From Bacteroides faecichinchillae JCM 17102 (GTDB lineage Bacteria; Bacteroidota; Bacteroidia; Bacteroidales; Bacteroidaceae), in NCBI RefSeq assembly GCF_000614145.1, contig NZ_BAKK01000016.1:1-64000 (forward strand): a DNA stretch of 64,000 nucleotides, given 5' to 3'. A program made the position numbers and the translations under genes. A model generated the notes under the pieces. It was given only the letters and a program-made list of their open reading frames with translations. It made no database searches and was not told the origin of the DNA. Below are positions 1 through 9,111 of the stretch, piece after piece (position 1 is the stretch's first letter; each line of letters starts with the position of its first letter).

Positions 1-69
1 CACCCCCTAAGAACCCCTCTGCGGAAGCGAGCAAAGCAATCAATTGTAAACAATAAAAACAGAATAGTT

Positions 70-1473
70 ATGGCAACAAAATCAAGCATACATATCAAGC
101 CTTGCAACATCGCATCGAGCGAGGCGCACAACCGAAGGACTGCCGAGTATATGCGTAATATCGGGGAGTCCAGAATCTATGTCGTTCCCGAACTTTCCAC
201 CGATAACGAACAGTGGATAAATCCCGACTTCGGCACTCCCGAACTGCGGACGCACTATGACAACGTCAAACGAATGGTCAAGGAAAAGACCGGACGTGCC
301 ATGCAGGAAAAAGAAAGGGAACGCAAGGGAAAGAATGGAAAGACTATCAAGGTGGCGGGATGTTCCCCCATCCGTGAGGGAGTGTTACTCGTCAGACCAG
401 ACACCACACTGGCTGACGTGCGTAAATTCGGCGAGGAGTGCCAAAGGCGTTGGGGCATCACACCGCTTCAAATCTTCCTGCACAAGGACGAGGGGCATTG
501 GCTGAGCGGACACCCCGAAGCCGAAGATAGGGAGAGTTTCCAAATAGGCGAAAGATGGTTCAAACCGAATTATCATGCCCATATCGTTTTCGACTGGATG
601 AACCACGAAACCGGAAAAAGCCGAAAACTTAATGATGAAGATATGACCGAAATGCAGAGCTTGGCATCCGACATTCTAATAATGGAACGTGGGCAGTCAA
701 AGGCCGTCACTGGCAAAGAGCATTTAGAGCGAAACGACTTTATCATTGAAAAACAGAAAGCTGAACTGCAACGTATAGAGGAAACCAAACGACACAAGGA
801 GCAACAAATAAGCTTTGCCGAACAGGAGCTGAAACAGGTAAAATCGGAGATACGCACCGACAAGCTCAAAAGTGTAGCCACTGATGCAGCCACCGCCATA
901 GCAAGTGGTGTCGGTTCTCTTTTCGGCAGCGGTAAATTGAAAGATTTGGAACAATCTAACGAGAATTTACGTCATGAAATAGCCAAACGTGACAAGGGTA
1001 TTGATGAATTAAAAGCCAAGATGCAACAAATGCAGGAACAGCACGGCAAGCAGATTCGTAACCTGCAAGGAATACATAATCAAGAGCTTGAAACCAAAGA
1101 CAAGGAAATATCACGATTGAACACCATTCTTGAAAAAGCATTCAACTGGTTCCCATTGCTCAAAGAGATGTTGAGAATGGAAAAACTATGTTATGCTATC
1201 GGATTTACCAAAGACATGGTAAACAGTCTTTTGACCAAAAAAGAATCTATCAGGTGTAATGGTAAAATTTATTCCGAAGAGCATAGACGAAGATTTGAAA
1301 TCAAGAATGATGTTTTCAAAGTGGAGAAAAGTCCGGTCGATGATAACAAATTGGTGCTGACCATAAACCGACAACCGATAGGTGAATGGTTCAAGGAACA
1401 ATGGAAGAAATTAAGGCAAGGTTTGCGACAGTCTGCGGAAGAGCCAAGAAAAAGTAGAGGGTTCAGAATGTAA
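70..1473 (+). CDS. MobV/Pre-type relaxase (mobilization protein)
   Basis: This 467-residue protein looks like a Mob_Pre (MobV) relaxase, the enzyme that nicks and leads the transferred strand when a small element is mobilized by a helper conjugation system. The sequence shows the early HIKPCN motif (residues 7-12) followed by an S-x-x-HN motif. An FLHKDEGHW segment near residue 136 and NYHAHIVFDW near residue 167 give the histidine cluster expected at the metal-binding active site. A long charged coiled coil runs from about residue 220 to 350. The element's oriT would be expected just upstream, but only 69 bases are visible there. The gene marks everything left of the tRNA-Ser at 5744 as mobilizable DNA. 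The family call is strong; the element type is inferred. Confidence 0.9.
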   Translation: MATKSSIHIKPCNIASSEAHNRRTAEYMRNIGESRIYVVPELSTDNEQWINPDFGTPELRTHYDNVKRMVKEKTGRAMQEKERERKGKNGKTIKVAGCSPIREGVLLVRPDTTLADVRKFGEECQRRWGITPLQIFLHKDEGHWLSGHPEAEDRESFQIGERWFKPNYHAHIVFDWMNHETGKSRKLNDEDMTEMQSLASDILIMERGQSKAVTGKEHLERNDFIIEKQKAELQRIEETKRHKEQQISFAEQELKQVKSEIRTDKLKSVATDAATAIASGVGSLFGSGKLKDLEQSNENLRHEIAKRDKGIDELKAKMQQMQEQHGKQIRNLQGIHNQELETKDKEISRLNTILEKAFNWFPLLKEMLRMEKLCYAIGFTKDMVNSLLTKKESIRCNGKIYSEEHRRRFEIKNDVFKVEKSPVDDNKLVLTINRQPIGEWFKEQWKKLRQGLRQSAEEPRKSRGFRM

Positions 1474-1510
1474 TTTTGATAGTATTTGATTGTATCTCAA
1501 TAAAATTAAA

Positions 1511-1518
1511 TATCTTTG
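1511..1518 (+). promoter_or_regulatory. Bacteroides-type -7 promoter box
   Basis: TATCTTTG matches the Bacteroides -7 consensus TAnnTTTG. It lies after the relaxase stop and ahead of the structured RNA region and the lipoprotein gene, so it probably starts the transcript for the cargo genes. A clear -33 TTTG is not obvious upstream. Confidence 0.5.
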
Positions 1519-1584
1519 TAAGCGGATTGAGGCAACTCTTTCCAAGACATAAGAAAAAAGAAGAAGCGTTATGCTTATCTTGTA

Positions 1585-1698
1585 CTTGAAAACGTAGGAA
1601 ATTTTCAAATTGGATACAAGGATAGCATAGTGGTTCTCACGCTATAGCGTGGGCTGCTATTGTTACATCCGTATCCAAGGTTTCCTACGACCTTCAAG
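1585..1698 (+). ncRNA. Structured RNA element (nested stems) in 5' leader
   Basis: Four nested inverted repeats fold this non-coding stretch into one long arm. CTTGAA (1585-1590) pairs with TTCAAG (1693-1698), and CGTAGGAAA (1593-1601) with TTTCCTACG (1681-1689). TTGGATAC (1610-1617) pairs with GTATCCAA (1671-1678), ATAGCA (1622-1627) with TGCTAT (1655-1660), and CACGC (1638-1642) with GCGTG (1647-1651). The block lies between a promoter-like box and the lipoprotein start at 1776. It could be a leader regulatory element, a free small RNA or a DNA-level structure. I do not recognise the family. Confidence 0.55.
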
Positions 1699-1775
1699 TA
1701 AGAGTGTGGCATACAGTTCCACGCTTCGTGATTTAACCCATCCTTTGTGGAAGCTGGAGGATAAATGTGTAGTGT

Positions 1776-2273
1776 ATGAACGCAATTAAAAATTGGCTAT
1801 TAGTTTTTTGCACCATTCTATTAGCAAATGGGTGTGCGCCACTTCGAACACCTGTAATAGTAAGGAATGCTCCTATTGAAATGTATAAATACGCATACAT
1901 TTCTCCGACAAAGGAATTGACATCAAGCACAGGAGGTACATATGGAGGTCAATATGGTATCTATGGCTCTTCAACTACCAAAAGTGTTAATCCGAGTGAT
2001 GTGATAGCAGGAATATTGATAAAACAGGGGTATATTATATTGCCTGAACTCAAATCCGAATTAGCGAATGAAACCTTAATCGTCAATTATGGCGAGAGTG
2101 GTAGGCGTAACAGAGGTTTAGGCTATACAATAGAAGTAACCATACAATTTAGTTCTGCAAAAACCAATGAAATGATATGCTCTTGTACGGCAGAGGGGCA
2201 AGGAGAAACAGAAGCAGATGATATTCGCCAAGCCATTAGACGAGCATTGTCAAGTTTATTCCCTGAAAAATAA
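1776..2273 (+). CDS. Small predicted lipoprotein, cargo of mobilizable element
   Basis: This 165-residue protein starts with a hydrophobic signal and a lipobox-like LLANGC ending at Cys20, so it is probably anchored in the envelope. The mature part has a Gly/Ser/Tyr-rich stretch (residues 50-65). The rest contains alternating beta-type segments and a C-terminal helix rich in Ala and Arg. A purine-rich GGAGGATAA lies upstream of the start. The gap to the next gene is 31 bases, so it heads a likely operon with the secreted repeat protein and the helicase. Function is unknown. Confidence 0.75.
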   Translation: MNAIKNWLLVFCTILLANGCAPLRTPVIVRNAPIEMYKYAYISPTKELTSSTGGTYGGQYGIYGSSTTKSVNPSDVIAGILIKQGYIILPELKSELANETLIVNYGESGRRNRGLGYTIEVTIQFSSAKTNEMICSCTAEGQGETEADDIRQAIRRALSSLFPEK

Positions 2274-2304
2274 AATCAATTAATAGCCAATAATATAATA
2301 AATT

Positions 2305-2964
2305 ATGAAGAAGCTTATTGTATCATTTGCATTGATGGTTATTACGTTGGCATCGTATGCCCAAGTTTATAAAATGTATAGTACGCGAAACTATCATAAC
2401 CAGCTTCGTTTAAATACGATGACAGGTGAAGTGCAGCAAATACAAGATGATGGTCAGTCTTGGATTATTTGTAGTGCAAGAGAAATATCTGGAGATAAGG
2501 AAAGTAGGTTTTGCCTTTATGAAACACAAAACATGTGGACTTTCATAATGCTTGATACATATACAGGGAAAAATTGGCAAGTTCAATTTAGTGTAAAAGG
2601 TGAAGATTATATGTTTGCTGCCCCAATCAACATCTTCTCTCTTGCATATCCCGAAGCAACTTCAAATTGGACTAATAGGTTTCAGATGTTTGCCACCCAA
2701 AACATGTGGACTTTCATATTATTAGATTCGTATAATGGACGACTATGGCAAGTCCAATATAGCACACAAGATTTAGATAATCTATTTTGCATACCTATAA
2801 ACAAAGACGAATTAGGATCTGATAACGAAAAATGTATATTCTCTATTCAACCATTGACAAGCATGTATCAATACTATCTCATAAATGATAGAACAGGTGA
2901 CATGTGGAAATTCCAATGGAGTACCAAGGGGGATGATTATAGGTGGATTGAAAAATTTAAATAG
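2305..2964 (+). CDS. Secreted protein with Trp-rich internal repeats
   Basis: This 219-residue protein has an N-terminal signal peptide ending near ASYAQ (about residue 20). The mature chain consists of about four related units of roughly 45-55 residues. Each contains a Y/F-x-L-x-D/N-x-x-(T/N)G core followed by W-(Q/K)-V/F-Q-(F/Y)-S. The clearest two copies contain TQNMWTFI and end GKNWQVQFS and GRLWQVQYS. The pattern suggests a small beta-rich repeat fold such as a partial propeller. The gene sits 15 bases ahead of the helicase gene and is probably co-transcribed with it. I do not recognise a named family. Confidence 0.75.
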   Translation: MKKLIVSFALMVITLASYAQVYKMYSTRNYHNQLRLNTMTGEVQQIQDDGQSWIICSAREISGDKESRFCLYETQNMWTFIMLDTYTGKNWQVQFSVKGEDYMFAAPINIFSLAYPEATSNWTNRFQMFATQNMWTFILLDSYNGRLWQVQYSTQDLDNLFCIPINKDELGSDNEKCIFSIQPLTSMYQYYLINDRTGDMWKFQWSTKGDDYRWIEKFK

Positions 2965-2979
2965 TCATCATCCTCTGAT

Positions 2980-5598
2980 ATGCAGTTGGTTTTACTTATA
3001 GTTGTGGTTTCTCTTGTTGCTATTTCTGTTATTGCAGTAGCCACAATACGAATACGCCTAAAAAACAAGTCCAAGGAACTTTCAGAAAAGTTAAACCACA
3101 TATCTTCTTATAGCAATAAATCCAATTATGAGCAAGCAAAAGAGAGATTGTCGGCATTAAACAACGAAGCATTTATTGATATTCCGACCGACCTTAATAA
3201 TGTTTTTTCATGTAAGATAATCTCTGCAACGCAAGAAAAGGATTTCACAAATCATTATATACCATATTTTCAAGAGGCGCATTCATTAGTCAAGAGACTT
3301 GAAGCCTTCAATATCACTCCATCTGTAGCAATCTCAAACCTAATTCGTGACTTTGGGAATATCAATAAGATTGTCGAGCAACATAATGATGCGGTTATAA
3401 ATTCTTTACTTGATACACATAAAGAATTTTTCGACCATTGTTTGAAATATCCATTGGACAAGCAGCAAAGACGCTCAATCGTTTCAGAAGAAGATAATTG
3501 CTTGGTTGTTAGTAGCGCAGGTAGTGGAAAGACCTCTTCTATTGTTGGAAAAGTCAAGTATCTAACAGAAATAAAAGGCATTGTACCTCATAGAATCTTA
3601 CTCATTAGTTACACGAACAAAGCAGCAGCCGAACTTACGGAAAGAATGGCTACTAACGGCTTGAAAGGTTATACTTTTCATAAATTAGCCATTGATATTA
3701 TTGGAAGAGCAACAGGCACAAAACCATCTATTTGCGATAATACTGATTCTTTATTCGTAGATATTTATCACACTTTATTAGGGAATAAGGATTTTAAGAA
3801 TAGTATAGTAGAATATTTTATTGATTATCAATCCAATGAAGCGGATTGGGAGCAACGCAAGAATGAAAGGCGAAAAAAGTTATCGGAACAAAAAAATGTT
3901 CAGTTAAAAGCAATGTGTCCCGATATGGATGGTCGAGCCATATATGTGAGAAGTGAGCAAGAGCAAAAGATATGCTTTGTCTTGTCTTCACTTGGAGTAA
4001 GATTCAGATATGAAGAGGCATACGAACATCAATTGGCAGATGAAATGCACTCTCAATATCGCCCCGATTTTTCCATATATTTCGAGCAAAATGGAGTAAC
4101 CAAACGAATCTATCTGGAGCATTTCGGGGTTGATGAACATGGTCTTGTTCCAGCTTGGTTTGCAAAGGATAAAAATATAACATACGAAGAAGCCAATCAA
4201 AAATATAATGATGGTATAACTTGGAAGAAAGCAGCTCATGAGAAATTTGGCACTCAACTTTTAGTAACATCAAGTGCTGATTTCCATTATTCTGATATTA
4301 GGGATAAACTCCGTAAACTATTAGATGATGCAGGTGTACCAATTCAAGAGAAAACGGATGAAGAGTTATATGATTTAGTTTTACCCAAAGGAAGTAAGCA
4401 GGAAAAGGCATTTATACGACTTGTTGTTACTTTTGTGACATTAGTGAAATCAAGCTGTAAATCAGTTAAGGACGTTCTTAAACGAGCGAAGTATGCAGAG
4501 GATGAACGGAGTGTTTTTATTATCAAGAATATATTCCAGCCTGTATATGAACGCTATATAAGCGCATTAAGAGATAATAACCAAATTGATTTTACTGATG
4601 CGATTCTTCAAGCCACAGAAATATGTCGTGTTTCACGTCCTGTTGAGTATGATTATATCATCGTGGACGAGTTTCAAGACATATCTGTTGACCGTTATAA
4701 CTTTTTGAAAGTGTTGCGTGAGGGAAATCCACCAGCAAAGTTGTATTGCGTAGGCGATGACTGGCAGTCCATATATCGTTTTTCGGGAAGTGATATGGCT
4801 CTTTTCAATCAATTCTCCGAATACTTTGGAGCAACAGAAATAAATAAGATTGAAACCACATACAGATTTGGAGAACCTTTGGTTTCGTTGTCCTCTCATT
4901 TCATACAACGCAATAAATCACAAATTCAGAAAGATATACACTCGTTCAGTTCTGAAATGAAAACAGAATTGGAGTTTTATTCTTATGACAGACGTGATTA
5001 TTGCAATACGATAGGGCAACTTGTAGCTTCTATTCCATCAGACAAATCAATATTTTTGTTGGGACGTTATTCCTTTGATGATTATTATCTCTCTTTTATG
5101 TACCAATCCATCAAAGAGGGCAATAGGTTCTTTTATGTGATAGGAGGACGAAAAATCGAGTTTTTGACTGTACATAAATCGAAAGGTCTTGAAGCAGATT
5201 ACGTAATACTCTTGCAATGCAATAAAGACACTTATGGCTTCCCATCTCTTGTGAGTGACGACCCTGTGCTTAACTATGTACTAACTAAAAGCGACCAATT
5301 CCCATATGGAGAAGAACGTAGATTGTTTTATGTAGCAATAACAAGGGCAAAGATGAAAACTCTTGTGCTATATGACAAGCGTTTCCCCTCTGTATTTGTG
5401 GATGAATTTTTGCATCCTGAAAAGGTTTCAGAAGAGAGTTATGTGAAGCACCCCAATGCCAATAAAAGATGGACAAGAAGTGCAGACCAATTTCTATTGA
5501 AACTGCATAATGAGGGTAAGAGCGTCAAATATATTGCAAACAAAATGGGCAGAAGTCAAACGTCAATTGTTATGCGATTGAATAAACTTAATCAATAA
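2980..5598 (+). CDS. UvrD/Rep-like SF1 helicase with N-terminal membrane anchor and nuclease-like insert
   Basis: This 872-residue protein is a superfamily 1A helicase. Walker A reads SSAGSGKTSS near residue 178, the DEFQD Walker B is near residue 564, and the conserved RRLFYVAITRAK motif VI is near residue 780. Three features are unusual. Residues 1-24 are a hydrophobic segment that looks like a membrane anchor. An insert near residues 340-440 contains RPDF followed by IYLEHFG, resembling the PD-(D/E)xK-like domain inserted in some UvrD/HelIV-type helicases. The last 45 residues resemble a helix-turn-helix (KRWTRSADQF to the end). It is the last gene of the cargo before the attachment site, a position where defence genes often sit. 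A role in defence or DNA repair is inference only. Confidence 0.85.
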   Translation: MQLVLLIVVVSLVAISVIAVATIRIRLKNKSKELSEKLNHISSYSNKSNYEQAKERLSALNNEAFIDIPTDLNNVFSCKIISATQEKDFTNHYIPYFQEAHSLVKRLEAFNITPSVAISNLIRDFGNINKIVEQHNDAVINSLLDTHKEFFDHCLKYPLDKQQRRSIVSEEDNCLVVSSAGSGKTSSIVGKVKYLTEIKGIVPHRILLISYTNKAAAELTERMATNGLKGYTFHKLAIDIIGRATGTKPSICDNTDSLFVDIYHTLLGNKDFKNSIVEYFIDYQSNEADWEQRKNERRKKLSEQKNVQLKAMCPDMDGRAIYVRSEQEQKICFVLSSLGVRFRYEEAYEHQLADEMHSQYRPDFSIYFEQNGVTKRIYLEHFGVDEHGLVPAWFAKDKNITYEEANQKYNDGITWKKAAHEKFGTQLLVTSSADFHYSDIRDKLRKLLDDAGVPIQEKTDEELYDLVLPKGSKQEKAFIRLVVTFVTLVKSSCKSVKDVLKRAKYAEDERSVFIIKNIFQPVYERYISALRDNNQIDFTDAILQATEICRVSRPVEYDYIIVDEFQDISVDRYNFLKVLREGNPPAKLYCVGDDWQSIYRFSGSDMALFNQFSEYFGATEINKIETTYRFGEPLVSLSSHFIQRNKSQIQKDIHSFSSEMKTELEFYSYDRRDYCNTIGQLVASIPSDKSIFLLGRYSFDDYYLSFMYQSIKEGNRFFYVIGGRKIEFLTVHKSKGLEADYVILLQCNKDTYGFPSLVSDDPVLNYVLTKSDQFPYGEERRLFYVAITRAKMKTLVLYDKRFPSVFVDEFLHPEKVSEESYVKHPNANKRWTRSADQFLLKLHNEGKSVKYIANKMGRSQTSIVMRLNKLNQ

Positions 5599-5670
5599 TA
5601 ATGCTCTATTTTTACCCAATAACATTGGTTGTGTCCCTATTTTCAAGTATAAATCTTAAATAATACAAAA

Positions 5671-5708
5671 GCACCCAATTTTACATTCTTGGGTGTAAAA
5701 TTGGGTGC
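5671..5708. repeat. 15-bp perfect inverted repeat beside the tRNA-Ser attachment end
   Basis: GCACCCAATTTTACA (5671-5685) and TGTAAAATTGGGTGC (5694-5708) are perfect inverted arms around an 8-base loop. On the minus strand the hairpin is followed by TTTTGTATT, so it can act as terminator for the tRNA-Ser transcribed from the right. The motifs GCACCCAATT and TTGGGTGTA recur just ahead of the integrase at 57722, so these arms may also be integrase-binding sites of the integrated element. Confidence 0.6.
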
Positions 5709-5743
5709 TTGTTTTACAATCTGCTGATTTTCAGCGTTTATTG

Positions 5744-5831
5744 CGGAGAGAGGGGGATTCGAACCCCCGATACACTTTTGGCGTATACACGCTTTCCAGG
5801 CGTGCCTCTTCAACCACTCGAGCATCTCTCC
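5744..5831 (-). tRNA. tRNA-Ser(GGA)
   Basis: Read on the minus strand, the gene begins GGAGAGATGCTCGAGTGG and ends TCTCTCCG, with a complete 7-bp acceptor stem. The anticodon loop is CTGGAAA inside CACGC/GCGTG, giving anticodon GGA. The T-arm GGGGGTTCGAATCCCCC is intact and there is a long variable arm, as expected for serine. CCA is not encoded. Its 3' end faces the mobilizable element on the left, consistent with site-specific integration into the tRNA 3' end that preserves the gene. Confidence 0.96.
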
Positions 5832-6011
5832 TCGTTTCGGGGCGCAAAAGTAGAAGAAGTTTTTGAAATTAGCAAACATCTGATGCAAATTATTACACAT
5901 CAATAAATTCAACGATTTTATATTGACGCATTGAATTTCATTAAAGAACTCAAAAAGCAAATGAATAAGCCAATATTATTAAAGGAAATTGCATGAAAGC
6001 TTAATTTTGTT

Positions 6012-6019
6012 TATCTTTG
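6012..6019 (+). promoter_or_regulatory. Promoter -7 box for the hexosaminidase gene
   Basis: TATCTTTG fits TAnnTTTG. A TTG lies at 5989-5991, about 20 bases upstream, which is the usual Bacteroides spacing. The ATG at 6067 follows about 47 bases downstream. Confidence 0.55.
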
Positions 6020-6066
6020 CAAATCAATTATTTAATAACTCTATTACTCACTTTTTAATCTAGAAT

Positions 6067-8027
6067 ATGCAAACCATCCGTCGAGTTCTTTTTACTCTTA
6101 TCACTATCTTATGTATCAGTTCAGGTATTAAGGCTGAAATAAATCCCCAACCTTTTATTATCCCTGAAATTAAAGAATGGAAAGGAGCTACCGGTAACTT
6201 TACACCTACTGAAAAAAGTAGAATTGTATGCGCTGATAAGAATCCTGAATTAATGCGCATAGCAAACATGTTTGCTGAAGACTATAAAATCATGTTCGGT
6301 ATCAAACCGGAAATAATACAAGGGAAGGGAGCAAGTGGAGACTTTATTCTTTCTATCCATGCAGATAAAAAACTGGGTAAAGAAGGATATGCCATCAAGA
6401 TTACTGATCGGATACAGCTCTCAGCTCCCGAAAACATGGGCGTTTATTGGGGCACACGTACTTTATTGCAAATAGCCGAACAAACGGATAATCATAGTTT
6501 TCCTAAAGGCAAAATTCGTGATTTCCCCGACTATGCCATTCGCGGCTTCATGATCGATTGTGGACGTAAGTTCATTCCTCTTACTTTTCTACAAGATTAT
6601 GTAAAGATCATGGCTTATTATAAAATGAATACGCTACAGATACATCTCAACGACAATGGTTTTAAACAATATTTTGAACATGATTGGAACAAGACATATG
6701 CGGCATTCCGATTGGAATCAGATACTTATCCGGGTTTAACCGCAAGAGATGGCTTTTATACCAAACGTGAATTTATTGATTTGCAGAAACAGGCAGAAAA
6801 CTGTTTTGTAGAAATCATACCAGAAATAGATGCTCCGGCACATACCTTGGCTTTCACTCACTACAAACCGGAAATAGGAAGTAAGGAATACGGCATGGAT
6901 CATCTGGACTTGTTCAAACCTGAAACTTATGAATTCATGGATGGGTTATTCAAAGAATATCTGGAAGGAAAAGATCCTGTGTTCCGAGGCAAACGAGTAC
7001 ATATCGGGACAGACGAATACTCTAACAAAAACAAGGATGTAGTAGAAAAATTTCGCGAATTTACTGATCATTATATTCGTTACGTAGAAAGTTATGGAAA
7101 ACAAGCCTGCGTATGGGGTGCATTGACACATGCCCAAGGAGATACCCCGGTAAAATCTGAAAATGTAATTATGAGTGCTTGGTATAATGGTTATGCTGAT
7201 CCCGTAGAAATGATTAAGCAAGGATACAAATTAATTAGTATTCCAGATGGACTGGTTTACATGGTACCGGCGGCCGGTTATTATCATGATTATTTAAATA
7301 CAAAATCTCTATATCAAAGTTGGACTCCTGCCCATATTGGTAACGTTGAATTTAATGAAAAAGATCCCGCTATATTGGAGGAATGTTTGCTATATGGAAT
7401 GACCATGTCGGCAATGGCATATCAACCAAAGATATTCATCATCGCGTTTATCCGGCACTGCAAACACTGGCCGTTAAAATGTGGACAGGCAAAAATCCAA
7501 CCTTACCATATGAAGATTTTGATAACCAACGTAATCTTATTAGTGAAGCACCGGGAGTTAACCAACTGGGACGTATCCTCCGACAAGCGGGAATAGTTTA
7601 TGAACAGGCTTCTGTTACACCGGGTAGTCGAACACCTTATCGAGAAATCGGTTACAATTATCTGGTATCTTTTGACATTACCGGAGCAAATGAAACACAA
7701 GGTACAGAATTATTTCGTTCACCAAATGCTGTCTTCTACCTATCTGATCCAATTAAAGGTATGTTAGGGTTTGCACGAGACGGCTATTTAAACACTTTCA
7801 ATTATCGCATTTTACCAGGAGAACATACCACTATCAGTATTGAAGGTGATAATCATTCTACACGATTATACATCAAAGGAAAGTTAGTGGAAGAAATGAA
7901 TATTCAGAAAAGATTTTTTAATGGAGGGAAAGATTCTATGAGTTATGTCCGTACATTAGTATTTCCGCTGGAACAGGCAGGTAATTTCAAGAGTAAAATA
8001 ACTAATCTAAAAGTTGTTAGCAAATAA
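6067..8027 (+). pseudogene. GH20-like beta-N-acetylhexosaminidase, frameshifted
   Basis: The frame-corrected product is about 653 residues. It has a signal peptide (residues 1-22), a GH20-type N-terminal domain, and a catalytic barrel containing RGFMIDCGRKF and HIGTDEY, whose Asp-Glu pair fits the GH20 catalytic dyad. A beta-rich lectin-like C-terminal domain follows. It would remove terminal GlcNAc or GalNAc from host or dietary glycans in the periplasm or at the surface. The first frame ends at 7596. The true C-terminal frame (MFAIWNDHVGNG...) resumes at about 7381, where GGAGGAATG looks like GGAGGGAATG minus one G. The break is either a sequencing error or a recent inactivating deletion, because the rest of the gene shows no decay. 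Confidence 0.8.
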
Positions 8028-8283
8028 AAAGGTGTTTTATCTGGCATAATTTGCAATGCGCATTCATTCTTATCATATTCTAATATTAGGAAAAGTTATG
8101 CGAATACCCAATCTATGCCAACCATTGTTTAGTGATAATTATAAATTTAATTCCATCACCCATATAAGTTCCTCTGATGAAATGAATTAGGCTAATAGTG
8201 AAACAAAATTCATTTATTTGGTGGAGATTTAATTAATATATTATATATTTCCCAAATGTATTTTTGAATCTTTTGCAACAAAT

Positions 8284-8914
8284 ATGAAAGCATTTTGAAT
8301 ATCAAGAGAGTTTTCTTTTTACTATTTTTTTCATTAATAGTATTATAAGAAAGTTTCAAATTTATAAGTAGATAGGATTAGAAGAGGGTCTAATAATCAG
8401 AATATATATATCATATCCCCAAAGTAAAAAAGATCAAATCTGACATGCTAATTATCCTACCAGCATTACCATCCGTAACAACCGTTATGGAAGTTACGAC
8501 CTGATAAAGCATTCTCTCGGCAACAACCGCTCATTGGTGAACGATCAGGTTCATGACGTAATAGAGGACAGTGAAGGTGAACTTTGGTTTGCAACCAGTA
8601 ACGATTACTTTCCCGGAAGAAACAACCATCTCCATAAAACAAAATTTATCTCTCCCCGGTCAAAAACATACATACAAATCGTACTTTGCTCAGTCAAGTT
8701 TAAACAGCATTTGAAGATAAAAAACAAACCAGTCAATTGTACTAATACTTTGGACTGTAAATTCATAGCCTCTGTTAAGGAATGAATAGAGAGGAACATA
8801 GGAAACTCGGATTTTAATGTAGACATGGTCAGATTCTCAGATGCAAAATATACCCGTTAGGTATTAAAATTACAATATAAATCCTAGTAAATTTAATATA
8901 AATCAGAAGATTGA
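8284..8914 (+). pseudogene. Collapsed relic of an HTCS regulator gene (paralog of the gene at 41641)
   Basis: This stretch aligns by eye with the intact HTCS gene at 41641-45636 in order but with large internal deletions. The upstream region (8197-8283 against 41556-41640) and the first roughly 45 codons are retained. The alignment then jumps to the propeller segment (8459-8603 against about 42620-42770), next to about 44740-44785, and next to 45213-45385. It finishes with the last codons and stop (8887-8914 against 45608-45636). Homology continues downstream to about 9105. Stop codons occur immediately after the relic ATG. This is a genuinely decayed gene, unlike the single-base frameshifts elsewhere in the window. 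Confidence 0.85.
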
Positions 8915-9111
8915 TGATCAATAACAAATCTCACTTACCTGAGCCCCCAGTGTCTTAAACATATCGTTCCTCCTCAGTTATAATCATCCCGTTTGCCCTA
9001 ACTGAAACGAAATGAAAGACATCTGGTATTTTTAAGGAATGATTCGGTTGAGACACATAGGGGCAATGCAAATGAGATTACAGGAATTTTATTCCTAGTT
9101 CTTTCTAATTA

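Noticed and set aside
5643..5960. Minus-strand open frame over the tRNA
   Set aside because: It reads through tRNA-Ser(GGA) and the hairpin and has no independent features.
7371..7390. Programmed -1 frameshift in the hexosaminidase gene
   Set aside because: There is no slippery heptamer or following structure, and the same one-base loss is seen in many unrelated genes, so error or mutation is more likely.
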